From the NCBI GenBank assembly GCA_015068665.1, contig SVKB01000003.1, forward strand, positions 1 to 64,000: a stretch of DNA of 64,000 nucleotides. The letters run 5' to 3'. Under the pieces are notes generated by a model that saw nothing but the letters and a program-made list of their open reading frames with translations, made no database searches and was not told the origin of the DNA. This document shows positions 8,512 through 17,640 of the stretch, piece by piece. Source of the stretch: Oscillospiraceae bacterium. GTDB lineage: Bacteria; Bacillota; Clostridia; UMGS1840; HGM11507. How positions within the stretch are numbered: position 1 is the first letter of the stretch; each line of letters opens with the position of its first letter. The position numbers were made by a program, and so were the translations under genes.

Positions 8512-9765
8512 ATGAGTAAGAAAAAACAAAATGTTGTTATGGAGCCTTACGAGCTGGAAGAGGTTTTCTCTTCGGTTGAAGAAAAGCTTTTAGGTAACGT
8601 ATCGGAGGAGCTACTTAGTATATGGTCGGACTATATGGATATTGAAAAAATAGATTCCAACGAGATAGTTATAAGCTATCACGGTGAAAAGCCGATTGAT
8701 AAGGTAAATAAGCTTTACAGGGAAACTCTCTGGTCCTATCTCAACTCTACTGTAGGGCACAGGAAAAAATTTAAAATAGTAAAAAGAAAAATCAAAAAGG
8801 AAAAGGATATAAGTCCCAAAGCCAAAAAGACCATAAAAACCGCAAAGCTTCTGGTTCTCAGCCTTATCTTTGCAGCGATTGCCTTTTCACTTATTGTTTT
8901 AACCGTTGGTTATATAAATAACCGTGATTTTCGTGAAACCTTTTACAATGTAAGCAGTCTTAAAGCGGATAACCGCATAAGAGTGGCAGTAATATCCGAT
9001 CTTCACAGTGTAAGCTACGGAAAGGATAATGAAAAGCTTGTAAGCCGTACCGGTAAATTAAAGCCCGATTTGATACTTCTTGCGGGGGATATAATTGATT
9101 CGGATAATCCGAAGCTTGACAGTATAATAAAAATGTGTGAAGGTTTTTCCAAAATTGCCCCCGCATACTATGTTTACGGCAATAACGAAACAGAGCTCGT
9201 TTATGACTTTCCTCTTACAAAAGAGGCGATTGATAAAAAGCTTGGATTCAATGATGACACCCGTGATGAGAACAAGCTTATTGAGTATAAGGACACGCTT
9301 TTTGAAAGACTTGAAAAAAGCGGAGTAAAGGTTCTTAAAAACGAAATTGCCACTTTAAAGGCAGGTACTGTTGATATAGATGTGTTTGGTATTCTTACCT
9401 CAAATCCGTCAGCCTTCTATGAATACACTGAAAAAAGCTTTGCCGGATACAGATATGAAAATACAGACCGTCTTAAGATAACTCTTGTTCACGAGCCTTA
9501 TATATTTGAGGAATTTACCGAATCCTTCTGGGGAGACCTTTTAGTATGCGGTCACACCCACGGCGGAACAATCCGTGTTCCCGTGCTTGGACCTTTGTAT
9601 ACTCACGAGGGAGGTCTTTTCCCTGAAAGAAGCGGGGACTATGTTTACGGAAGATATGACGTATCGGGTCGTCCTCTTATCGTAAGCGGAGGGCTTGAGA
9701 ACAATAACCTGCTTCGTCTTAACAACGAGCCCGAGCTTGTTATAATCGACATAAACAAATTCTGA
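8512..9765 (+). CDS. Membrane-anchored calcineurin-like metallophosphoesterase with a DnaA-N-like N-terminal domain
   Basis: ATG 8512 is preferred because AAAGGG lies 9 nt upstream; ATG 8494 overlaps the previous stop. Domains in order: residues about 10-90 form a small alpha/beta domain whose layout (W in helix, EIVISY strand, helix with ETLWSYLN, FKIVKRK strand) resembles the DnaA N-terminal fold; a membrane segment at about 112-134; then a metallophosphoesterase with SDLH, LAGDIID, GNNE, HEPY and CGHTHGG metal-binding motifs. The phosphatase domain is probably extracytoplasmic. Its role in the polysaccharide operon is unknown: cleaving a lipid-linked phosphate is one possibility. The DnaA-N resemblance is my own reading of the pattern. 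Confidence 0.8.
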   Translation: MSKKKQNVVMEPYELEEVFSSVEEKLLGNVSEELLSIWSDYMDIEKIDSNEIVISYHGEKPIDKVNKLYRETLWSYLNSTVGHRKKFKIVKRKIKKEKDISPKAKKTIKTAKLLVLSLIFAAIAFSLIVLTVGYINNRDFRETFYNVSSLKADNRIRVAVISDLHSVSYGKDNEKLVSRTGKLKPDLILLAGDIIDSDNPKLDSIIKMCEGFSKIAPAYYVYGNNETELVYDFPLTKEAIDKKLGFNDDTRDENKLIEYKDTLFERLEKSGVKVLKNEIATLKAGTVDIDVFGILTSNPSAFYEYTEKSFAGYRYENTDRLKITLVHEPYIFEEFTESFWGDLLVCGHTHGGTIRVPVLGPLYTHEGGLFPERSGDYVYGRYDVSGRPLIVSGGLENNNLLRLNNEPELVIIDINKF

Positions 9766-9797
9766 TTTGGGTAATATCCCGGGAAAGGAAAGGAAAA

Positions 9798-11159
9798 ATG
9801 ATAACATCTATACTTGAGAAAATACCCCTGCTTATTGCAATAGGTGTTCTTATATGGTCATTGTTTGTAATGTACCGACGCTATAAAAACATTAACTACT
9901 CTGAAGTGGTGCGTATATTCAAAACAGCAAAATATCTTACTCTTTGGGTTATTATCACAAGTGTTCTTATGACGGCATTTTTCGGAATATTCAATCATAT
10001 AAATGCAAAAAAATCCGTTCACGCCATAGTTGCCCTTAATTATTCCGAAGCCTCCCAGGCTCAGAATTCCAACGGAACGCGTTACAATATGGCGGAAATC
10101 ATTTGCGATGAGGTAATTGAAAAGGCTATTGAAAAGGGAGCCTTTCCGGATGTTACCGTTAAAGAGCTTAAGGAGTGTCTTGTGGTTTACCCATGTGTTC
10201 AGGGCGGTGTCGGTGATGAAAGTGAGTATCACATCTCAACCGAATTTGCTGTGGAATATCACGCTTCAAAGCATACCCGTCATCTTGATACCGAAAATGT
10301 TATCAAGCTTATAACGGCAGCCTATAAGGAATACTACATAGATAAATATACCGATAACTACAGCTTAAGTGTATATCCCGAGCCCGAGGAGCTTTCCGAG
10401 CTTGAGTATATGGATACTGTTGCCTTCTTCAATAAGGAGATATCCTCAATACTTAATTATCTTTACGGAATGGCTGCAAAGGCTCCAAGCTTTGTAACAA
10501 GCGCAAATACCACCTTCAATTCCATTGCGGGTAAGGTTTATCAGTTTAAGGAAACCCAGATAAATCAGAACTTAAAATCCTTGATTTTGCAAAACGGCGT
10601 GGCAAAGGATAAGGTGGAATATATTGACCGTCTTGCCTATCAGAATAAAAACACCGATTTTAACCGACAGAAAAATCTTGTTTCCTTTAACCTTTGTAAT
10701 GAAGCCATTGACAGATACTCTGAAGAAATGACAAGAATTGTTCTTGTCCCTACCTGGGATAAGTCGGGTAAATATTATATGGGCAGAACAAAGGTGGGCA
10801 TTGATGAGCTTTCGGTAATGGCAACCGAGTTCAGTAACAATGTTGCTTCTAACGAGAAAGAAATCATGGATAATAATCTTATAATAGAAAAGATGGAAAG
10901 CGGTAGTGCCTTCAGCGGAAGCAATCAGTCGGCTGATGAGCTTATCAACTCGATTTATACAAGCATCAAAAGCTTTGAAAAGGAAGCAATCACTGCAGGC
11001 AGGGAATATTCAAGCCACCGTATGAATCAGTGTATTGCCGTAAGCATTTACGGAGTATCCTTAATGAACGAGCTTAAATCAATTTTGTTATGTTTTGCTC
11101 TTGTGTATGCAGCACTTATGCTTTTCGAGATTTCAAAAAAATTCCCTGAAAAAGTCTGA
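9798..11159 (+). CDS. Unrecognised membrane protein with a large extracytoplasmic region
   Basis: The 453-residue protein has two N-terminal hydrophobic segments (about 9-26 and 43-61), a roughly 350-residue hydrophilic region rich in helix formers, and a C-terminal segment (about 424-443). The paired end helices around a helical external region recall polysaccharide co-polymerases (Wzz/PCP), and the next gene has the same plan with clearer Wzz character. No conserved Wzz motif is seen, so this is only a topological likeness. GGAAAGGAAAGG precedes the ATG. It sits between the phosphoesterase and the Wzz-GGDEF gene with short gaps, so it is probably part of the same assembly machinery. Confidence 0.7.
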   Translation: MITSILEKIPLLIAIGVLIWSLFVMYRRYKNINYSEVVRIFKTAKYLTLWVIITSVLMTAFFGIFNHINAKKSVHAIVALNYSEASQAQNSNGTRYNMAEIICDEVIEKAIEKGAFPDVTVKELKECLVVYPCVQGGVGDESEYHISTEFAVEYHASKHTRHLDTENVIKLITAAYKEYYIDKYTDNYSLSVYPEPEELSELEYMDTVAFFNKEISSILNYLYGMAAKAPSFVTSANTTFNSIAGKVYQFKETQINQNLKSLILQNGVAKDKVEYIDRLAYQNKNTDFNRQKNLVSFNLCNEAIDRYSEEMTRIVLVPTWDKSGKYYMGRTKVGIDELSVMATEFSNNVASNEKEIMDNNLIIEKMESGSAFSGSNQSADELINSIYTSIKSFEKEAITAGREYSSHRMNQCIAVSIYGVSLMNELKSILLCFALVYAALMLFEISKKFPEKV

Positions 11160-11176
11160 TTCGGAAGGAGAAGGAA

Positions 11177-13018
11177 ATGAAAAAGTTTCAAATTTTCAGA
11201 TATATAAAAAAGCTGTTGCCTTTTATAATGATTTTTTGTCTTTTAATAACATATTTTGTTTATTATAAGCTTTCCACCTCCAATCAGTATATTGCATCAG
11301 AGGTAATTCATTATAATGACGAAAGAGCTGAGCAGGGCTTTGCTCCCACAGGCGATAAGCTGGATGTTAACGAAATCAAATCCTCGGCAGTAATGTCCAA
11401 GGTTGTTGATAAAATGGGGCTTACCGGTATTTATTCGGTAGACAGTCTTATTTCAAGAATAGATATAATCCCGCTTCCCGATGCAGACAAGCAGGCAAGA
11501 AAGGAAGCTATGCTTGAGGAAGGGGAGGAGTATATCTACGAGCCCAGCACCTTTATAGTTTCCTTTGCCGCAAACAGCGGTGAGGGCCCTGAATTTGCAA
11601 GAACCATTCTTGACGAAACTCTTGATGTGTATTTTGCTCAGTTCAGTCAGAAATATGTTAATGTTGCTCCTGCAAACAATACCATAGAAAACCTTAAGAA
11701 GGATAACTATGACTATATTGAAATGATGGAGCTTATTGATACAAGCATCGAAGAAACCATGAATACCATGTATCAGCGAATGAACCAGAACAGCTACTAT
11801 AGAGCCACCACAACCGGCGCCTCCTTCGGGGATCTGGCGGAGGAATTCGGGTATTTAAGACAGGTCAAGGTTTCAGAGCTTTTCTCAAAGATTTATAAAT
11901 ATCAGATAACCAAAAACAAGCAGGTACTGCTTTCCGACTATAACACGAGAATTGACGATAACAATATTTCAAATACCAAGGAGGAAAGCATTATTGAGGA
12001 TATTGTTACCGTAATCGACGCCTATGTTAAGAAAATGAGGGAATCGGGAAATACCAATGTAACCTATGAATATATTCTTGATAACCTTCATGAGAAAAAT
12101 CTTCAGGAATATGTAGGGGATCAGACGGTGACCTATGACGAGCTTATCTACGGCTGGAGAGATCATAACGAATCAAGAGAGCACGCCATCATAGATTCTG
12201 CTTATTCAAAGTATGTAATTGACACCTTCTCCGGATGTACGGGAGCCTGCGGCGGAGTATGCAGTGGCTCATATAAAACCTGTACCGAGCTTTCAAACCC
12301 GGATTATGAAAATATAAGAGCAGAGGTTGAAAAGGATATTGATGAGCTTATTTCGGAGCTTACCGAGCTTTATAATATCTCAAGGGAAACCAATGATGAA
12401 TATAACGCATATCTTGGTGCAAGCTATATTTCGGTGCTTTCCTCCGCATCGGTAAAGGAAAGCGTAAATGTACTTCTTTATACTATAATCGCATTTTTAT
12501 TCCTTATGGGAGTATGCTGCGGCGGAGCTGTGATAATAGGCAGAGCAGGGGATATTGTAAGCTATATTTTCTATACCGACCATCTTACCAATCTTTACAA
12601 CCGCGCATACTTTGATAAATACTTAAAGGCAAGGGATAAAAAGCTTCTTGATGACGGTGTGGTTTACTGTATGGTGGATATAGTGAATTTAAGTCATATA
12701 AACAGTATATATTCCCGTGAAACAGGGGATGCCGTAATTAGAATGTTTACCGTGTACTTAAAAGAGGCATTCGGAAAATCTCAGTCCGAGTTTATCTATA
12801 ACGGCAACGGAAGCTTTGTAGTACTTACCGAAAACACCGATTATATTACCGTTGAGGATATTATGGGCTTGTTCCGTTTAAGACTTGATGACCGTGACGA
12901 GCATAAAGAGGTAAAAATTGAGTATAAGATAGGTATTGCAGAAACCTTCAGAGATAATAAAACTGCAAGGAAGCTACTTGCAGAGACCATAAAGAGCAAG
13001 AAGGATTATATATCCTGA
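11177..13018 (+). CDS. Wzz-like polysaccharide co-polymerase fused to a degenerate GGDEF domain
   Basis: Residues 13-31 form a membrane helix, followed by a Wzz-type start (YIASEVIHYND) and a long helical external region to about 425. Four cysteines cluster in it near 355-369. A second membrane helix is at about 430-455. The C-terminal 148 residues are GGDEF-like: DHLTNLYNRAYFD, VDIVNLSHIN and SRETGDAVIR match the family, but the signature loop reads YNGNGSF instead of GGDEF and no RxxD inhibitory site precedes it. It is therefore unlikely to make c-di-GMP and may instead sense a nucleotide. In Wzx/Wzy systems co-polymerases set chain length, so the cytoplasmic domain could tune polymer length. 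Confidence 0.8.
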   Translation: MKKFQIFRYIKKLLPFIMIFCLLITYFVYYKLSTSNQYIASEVIHYNDERAEQGFAPTGDKLDVNEIKSSAVMSKVVDKMGLTGIYSVDSLISRIDIIPLPDADKQARKEAMLEEGEEYIYEPSTFIVSFAANSGEGPEFARTILDETLDVYFAQFSQKYVNVAPANNTIENLKKDNYDYIEMMELIDTSIEETMNTMYQRMNQNSYYRATTTGASFGDLAEEFGYLRQVKVSELFSKIYKYQITKNKQVLLSDYNTRIDDNNISNTKEESIIEDIVTVIDAYVKKMRESGNTNVTYEYILDNLHEKNLQEYVGDQTVTYDELIYGWRDHNESREHAIIDSAYSKYVIDTFSGCTGACGGVCSGSYKTCTELSNPDYENIRAEVEKDIDELISELTELYNISRETNDEYNAYLGASYISVLSSASVKESVNVLLYTIIAFLFLMGVCCGGAVIIGRAGDIVSYIFYTDHLTNLYNRAYFDKYLKARDKKLLDDGVVYCMVDIVNLSHINSIYSRETGDAVIRMFTVYLKEAFGKSQSEFIYNGNGSFVVLTENTDYITVEDIMGLFRLRLDDRDEHKEVKIEYKIGIAETFRDNKTARKLLAETIKSKKDYIS

Positions 13019-13039
13019 TAACAAATGGAGGGGAATGGG

Positions 13040-14302
13040 TTGGAAAATAAAATTCTTGAAAAAGTCAAAGTATTTTATTTTATGGCTACCGGTGTGCTTT
13101 TGTATTTCTTTCTTACCGAGTACATTGATGTAGGGCTTCATATAACCTACCGCCACGCCTTTGCCCTTTTAATTGCCCTTTCGGCAATTCTTATGTTTTT
13201 AATAAAGCCGGATATTCCAAGGGGGGTAGTTTCCTTTAAGGGTGCACTTATCTATTCGGCGCCTTTACTTGTGACCACCTTGGTATCCCTTTTTATATGG
13301 TTTGTAAACACTGTGGATGTGGGGGTTATCTCAAGAGGGCTTTCCAGCTCCTTTGTATATGCAAATATGCTTTCCTTTGCCCTTTGTGCAGGTGCCTTTT
13401 TGTATGTATTCGGGGAAAAGGGAGTCTGGTATAATCTTGCGGCAATTTTAATTGCCAATCTGATTATGATTTTTATGATTATTTTTAAATACGGCCCCGG
13501 CGCCTTCTTTTCGGAGTTTATAACTTTAGTTGTAACCTTTGCCGATGTAACCGGTGAAATAATAGTTGAAGCGGAAATCCACGAGCTTGCCTTTTGTCTT
13601 GGTGCTTACCTTATCTTTATGCTTTACAGCCCGAAAAAAAGTATCGGATATTTTATATTTTTATTCTTAAGCGCCTTTTGTTTTCTGGCGGCATTCAAGC
13701 GAATAGCCATAGTGGCAATAGCCATAGCACTTGTATTCGGCTACCTTTTAAAATTTATTGCAAAATTCAATAAAAAAACTGCGATAAACCTTATTACACT
13801 TCTTTGTATTCTGCTTATAGGAATCCTACTGCTTTATGTGGCACTTATAAAAATGGATGCCTTTGAGCTTCTTGAAAAAGCAGGTATCAATACCAGCGGC
13901 CGTGTGGGAATGTACCGTGCAGTGGATAAGTTCTATGAATTCAGCCCTGAATTTATAGGGAACGGAATCGGTTTTCTTACTTATCAGCTGAACACCTTTA
14001 TGAGTATAGGCGTTGCCTCCATTCATAACGATTTCCTTCAGCATTTTATAGATTTGGGGTTTTTCGGCTATATAATCTGGTTAATATCCATGACACTTGT
14101 AAGAGTATGGTATTTCGGAAAAAACAACAATGCGGACGGTGCCATAAAAGCCTTTATACTGATTTTATATCTTGTAATTGTATCCTCCACCGATAATACC
14201 ATGAATTATCCGCTTTTAACCGGGGTGCTTGCAATCCTTATGATGAGCAGCGGTTATGACGATAACGTTAAAATCGCGAGAATGAAAATATTCGGAAAGT
14301 GA
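13040..14302 (+). CDS. O-antigen-ligase/polymerase-type membrane protein (Wzy-like)
   Basis: About 420 residues with around 11-12 membrane helices. It has the Wzy/WaaL feature of a large loop after mid-protein, here AGINTSGRVGMYRAVDKFYEFSPEFIGNGIGF and the following ASIHNDFLQHFIDLGFFG, where the R/H residues match the ligase/polymerase loop. It is expected to polymerise flipped repeat units outside the membrane. TTG 13040 is the likely start because GGAGGGG (13027-13033) lies 6 nt before it. The in-frame ATG at 13025 overlaps that site and lacks its own. It directly follows the Wzz-like gene, its expected partner. Confidence 0.85.
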   Translation: MENKILEKVKVFYFMATGVLLYFFLTEYIDVGLHITYRHAFALLIALSAILMFLIKPDIPRGVVSFKGALIYSAPLLVTTLVSLFIWFVNTVDVGVISRGLSSSFVYANMLSFALCAGAFLYVFGEKGVWYNLAAILIANLIMIFMIIFKYGPGAFFSEFITLVVTFADVTGEIIVEAEIHELAFCLGAYLIFMLYSPKKSIGYFIFLFLSAFCFLAAFKRIAIVAIAIALVFGYLLKFIAKFNKKTAINLITLLCILLIGILLLYVALIKMDAFELLEKAGINTSGRVGMYRAVDKFYEFSPEFIGNGIGFLTYQLNTFMSIGVASIHNDFLQHFIDLGFFGYIIWLISMTLVRVWYFGKNNNADGAIKAFILILYLVIVSSTDNTMNYPLLTGVLAILMMSSGYDDNVKIARMKIFGK

Positions 14303-14309
14303 AAAGAAT

Positions 14310-15533
14310 ATGAAAATATTAATGGTAAATAAATTTTTATATCCAAGAGGCGGAAGCGAAAGCTATATGCTGTCTTTGGGAAAATATCTTGAAGAAAAGG
14401 GGCATACCGTAGAATATTTCGGTATGTATGATAAAGCCAATACGGTTAGAAACTCCGCAGAGCTTTATACCACAAATATGGATTTTCATTCAAAGGGACT
14501 TTCGCGTTTTTTTTATCCCTTTAAAATTATCTATTCTATTGAGGCAAGAAGAAAAATCACAAAAGTCATAGATAATTTCAAGCCGGATATAGTTCACATG
14601 AATAATATTAATTTCCAGCTTACACCATCCATTATTTACGGAGTTAAAAGCAGAAAAATTCCGCTTGTACAAACGGTACACGATTATCAGATGCTTTGTC
14701 CCAATCATCTTTTTTATAACTTTGAAAAAAACGAGACCTGTGAAAAATGTGTACAGGGCTCTTATATAAACTGTGTTAAAAATAACTGTATCCACGGCTC
14801 TAAAATAAAAAGCATAATAGGTGCAATTGAAGCCATTTTTTATTCGGTCTTAAAACCCTATAAAAAGGTGGATATGTTTATTTGTCCAAGTAACTTTCTT
14901 TCGGATAAGCTTACCCTGGCGAAAAAATTTTATAAAGGAAAAACCGTAACCCTTCATAACTTTATAAATAAAGAGCAGTTTAAAAAAGAAGAATCTTCGG
15001 TTAAGCCCTACATAGCTTATGTGGGCAGGCTTTCTAAAGAAAAAGGTGTTGAGCTTATAAGAAAAACCGCAGAGCTTTTACCTCAGTATACCTTTTGTAT
15101 AGCCGGAAGCGGTCCCGATGAGGAAATTTTAAAAAATGTTCCAAATATAAAAATGATGGGCTTTTTAAAAGGGGACGAGCTTTGCGAGTTTATAGCCTCC
15201 TCTGAAATGCTTCTTCTTCCGTCGGTATGCTATGAGAATTGCCCCTTATCCATCCTTGAGGCTCAAAGTCTTGGTGTTCCGGTTGTAACCATGAATTACG
15301 GCGGTATGCGTGAGCTTGTTGAGGATGGGGTAACAGGAAGTCTTGTTACCGATATTTCTCCCGAAGGAATTAAAGAGAAAATCTTAGAGCTTACGGAAAA
15401 TGAAGAATACTATAAAAGCATTAAAGAAAATGTGAAACAAAAAAGAGATACAATTTCAGGAATAGATACTTATTGCGAAAAACTTATAAGCTTGTATGAA
15501 GGCTTGGTGTTATCGGGTAATATCAGGAGGTGA
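14310..15533 (+). CDS. Glycosyltransferase family 4 with a cysteine-rich insertion
   Basis: The 407-residue GT-B enzyme starts KILMVNKFLYPRGGSESYML. It has VQTVHDYQMLCPNH followed by a CEKC...C...C cluster at about 140-158, then AYVGRLSKEKGVELI and YENCPLSILEAQSLGVP with the EX7E motif. The cysteine cluster after the HDY motif is seen in a subset of GT4 proteins and may bind a metal structurally; that is inference. It is 8 bp after the polymerase gene and overlaps possible upstream starts of the next gene. Confidence 0.88.
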   Translation: MKILMVNKFLYPRGGSESYMLSLGKYLEEKGHTVEYFGMYDKANTVRNSAELYTTNMDFHSKGLSRFFYPFKIIYSIEARRKITKVIDNFKPDIVHMNNINFQLTPSIIYGVKSRKIPLVQTVHDYQMLCPNHLFYNFEKNETCEKCVQGSYINCVKNNCIHGSKIKSIIGAIEAIFYSVLKPYKKVDMFICPSNFLSDKLTLAKKFYKGKTVTLHNFINKEQFKKEESSVKPYIAYVGRLSKEKGVELIRKTAELLPQYTFCIAGSGPDEEILKNVPNIKMMGFLKGDELCEFIASSEMLLLPSVCYENCPLSILEAQSLGVPVVTMNYGGMRELVEDGVTGSLVTDISPEGIKEKILELTENEEYYKSIKENVKQKRDTISGIDTYCEKLISLYEGLVLSGNIRR

Positions 15534-15537
15534 AAGA

Positions 15538-16596
15538 GTGGCTGAACCGAAGGTAAGCATTATAGTTCCCGTATATAACTGTGAAGATTTTTTTGTAAGA
15601 TGTGTAGACTCACTTATAAACCAGACCCTTGAGGATATTGAAATTATACTTGTGGATGACGGATCAACGGACAGTACACCTCTGCTTTGCGATAAGGCAA
15701 AGGAAAAGGATAACCGTATAAAGGTTATCCATAAGGAAAATGAAGGAGCAGGCAAAGCAAGAAATGCCGGCCTGGAAATTGCTGAAGGCGAGTATATCGG
15801 TTTTGTGGATTCGGATGATTTTACAGAGCCTGATATGTATCAGGTATTATATGAAAAGGCAACTTTAAATTCCTCACAGCTTGTTATTTCAGGAATCCGC
15901 TATGTAGACGGGAATGTGTTTAGTAAAGCGGGTGAAACTGAGGTTTTATCATACTTTGATGAGGATACTCATTTTGAAGGTAAGGAAGAAATAAATAAGC
16001 TTCGCCTTGGTTTTGCAGGTTCACTTCCAAATGAAAAAGAGGACAGCAGATACGGAACAAGCGTATGGAAAAACCTTTTTAAAAGAGATGTTATTCTTAC
16101 AAATTCTCTTAAATTTGAATCGGAAAGGGAAATGCTTTCCGAGGATCTTTTGTTTTTACTTGACTATGCAGGCTGTATAAATAAAGCTACAGGTATTCCC
16201 GGCGCCTTTTATAACTATATAAGAAACCCTCAGTCAATTTCCAAATCTTACAGGGAAAACCGCTTTTCAAAAGGGCTTGTTTTCATAGAAGAGGCGGAAA
16301 AAAGACTTAAAAACAGTATTGAGTATAAGGATTACATAATATATTTAAACCGCTATTGGCAATCCTTTTGCCGTTTTGTATGCTCTCAGGAAATACTCTA
16401 TGCCCGGGATAATAAAATCCCTTATAAAAAATTAAGGGAAAGACTTAAAATGATATGTGAAAATCCGAAAACGGTAAGTGTGCTGAAAAGCTATCCCTTT
16501 TACCGTCTTCCGCTGAAACAGGCGATTTTCGCTTTTGCCATGAAATTTAAGCTTTATTATCTTCAGGTTAAAATGGTTGTTTTAAGAGCAAAATAA
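15538..16596 (+). CDS. Glycosyltransferase family 2
   Basis: A GT-A fold enzyme of 352 residues. VSIIVPVYNCEDF, ILVDDGSTDSTP and FVDSDDF give the nucleotide-sugar and metal (DXD) sites. The start is GTG 15538, because AGGAGGTG ends 5 nt before it and the residues upstream of it do not belong to the family. Sugar and acceptor are unknown. It is one of three consecutive GT2 genes that differ enough to have distinct specificities. Confidence 0.88.
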   Translation: MAEPKVSIIVPVYNCEDFFVRCVDSLINQTLEDIEIILVDDGSTDSTPLLCDKAKEKDNRIKVIHKENEGAGKARNAGLEIAEGEYIGFVDSDDFTEPDMYQVLYEKATLNSSQLVISGIRYVDGNVFSKAGETEVLSYFDEDTHFEGKEEINKLRLGFAGSLPNEKEDSRYGTSVWKNLFKRDVILTNSLKFESEREMLSEDLLFLLDYAGCINKATGIPGAFYNYIRNPQSISKSYRENRFSKGLVFIEEAEKRLKNSIEYKDYIIYLNRYWQSFCRFVCSQEILYARDNKIPYKKLRERLKMICENPKTVSVLKSYPFYRLPLKQAIFAFAMKFKLYYLQVKMVVLRAK

Positions 16597-16620
16597 CAGA
16601 TATAAAGCAGGGGAGAAAAT

Positions 16621-17640
16621 ATGTTTTTTTCAGTAATTGTACCTGTTTATAAGGTAGAAAAATATTTAAGAAAATGTATAGAAAGTGTTCTTAATCAGAG
16701 CTTTTCGGATTTTGAACTTATTCTTGTAAATGACGGTTCTTTGGATAATTGCCCGAATATTTGCGAGGAATATAAAAATAAGGATTCCCGTGTAAAGGTA
16801 GTCCATAAGGAAAACGGCGGTCTTGCAAGCGCAAGGCAGGCAGGAATAAAAGTAGCAGAAGGGAACTATGTCTACAGTCTTGATTCAGACGATGCCATTG
16901 AAAAGGATACCTTAAAGCTTTGCTATAAAATAATTTCAGAATATAACTGCGATATAGTTACATCCGGTTATAAGTGGGTTTCCTTTGACCGTATCCTGAA
17001 AATTACCGATGACGGGCTTAAAGAGGGTTTTTATTCTTATGAGGATATACGCAAAGTTATTTTCCCCCGTCTTTTAATGGATAAGAATATGGAGCATATT
17101 TCTTACTATTTGTCAGGAAAAGCTGTAAAAAGAGAGCTTTTATCTCCAATTCAGCTGTCACTTAATCCGAAAATTTCATTGGGCGAGGATTTATGTACCG
17201 TAGTACCTTGCTATTTGCAGGCAAAAAGCGTGTATATAAGTAAAGAGGCAAGTTATCTTTACACCGTAAGGCAGGATTCCATTTCCAAGGACTTTAATTC
17301 ACGGCAAATCCTCCTGATTGAAGATGTGATAAACGAACTAAAGGGGATAAGTCTGGAAAAACCAAAGGATTTTGACGCCCAGCTTGACCGCTATTCTTAT
17401 TTTATGTGCCTTGCCATTACGGCAGCAGCTGCCGAAGGTGGCTTTTTAAAGTCGGCGGGGGAGCTAAAAAGGAATATTAAATCGTCACTGCACCACAGCA
17501 GTATAAAAAAAGCAAAATTTGATAAAATCTCCAAAAAAAGCAGAATAACCCTTCTTCTTATGAAGGCAGGGCTGTATATAACGGCATTTTATTTTCTTGA
17601 TATATGTAAAAAAATTAAAGTGATTTTTAAAAGAGGGTGA
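16621..17640 (+). CDS. Glycosyltransferase family 2
   Basis: A 339-residue GT-A enzyme beginning FSVIVPVYKVEKYL, with LVNDGSLDNCP and SLDSDDAIE as donor and metal sites. Ends in a hydrophobic segment (LLLMKAGLYITAFYFLDI) followed by basic residues, suggesting membrane association. AGGGGAG lies before the ATG. Its stop codon overlaps the next gene. Confidence 0.88.
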   Translation: MFFSVIVPVYKVEKYLRKCIESVLNQSFSDFELILVNDGSLDNCPNICEEYKNKDSRVKVVHKENGGLASARQAGIKVAEGNYVYSLDSDDAIEKDTLKLCYKIISEYNCDIVTSGYKWVSFDRILKITDDGLKEGFYSYEDIRKVIFPRLLMDKNMEHISYYLSGKAVKRELLSPIQLSLNPKISLGEDLCTVVPCYLQAKSVYISKEASYLYTVRQDSISKDFNSRQILLIEDVINELKGISLEKPKDFDAQLDRYSYFMCLAITAAAAEGGFLKSAGELKRNIKSSLHHSSIKKAKFDKISKKSRITLLLMKAGLYITAFYFLDICKKIKVIFKRG

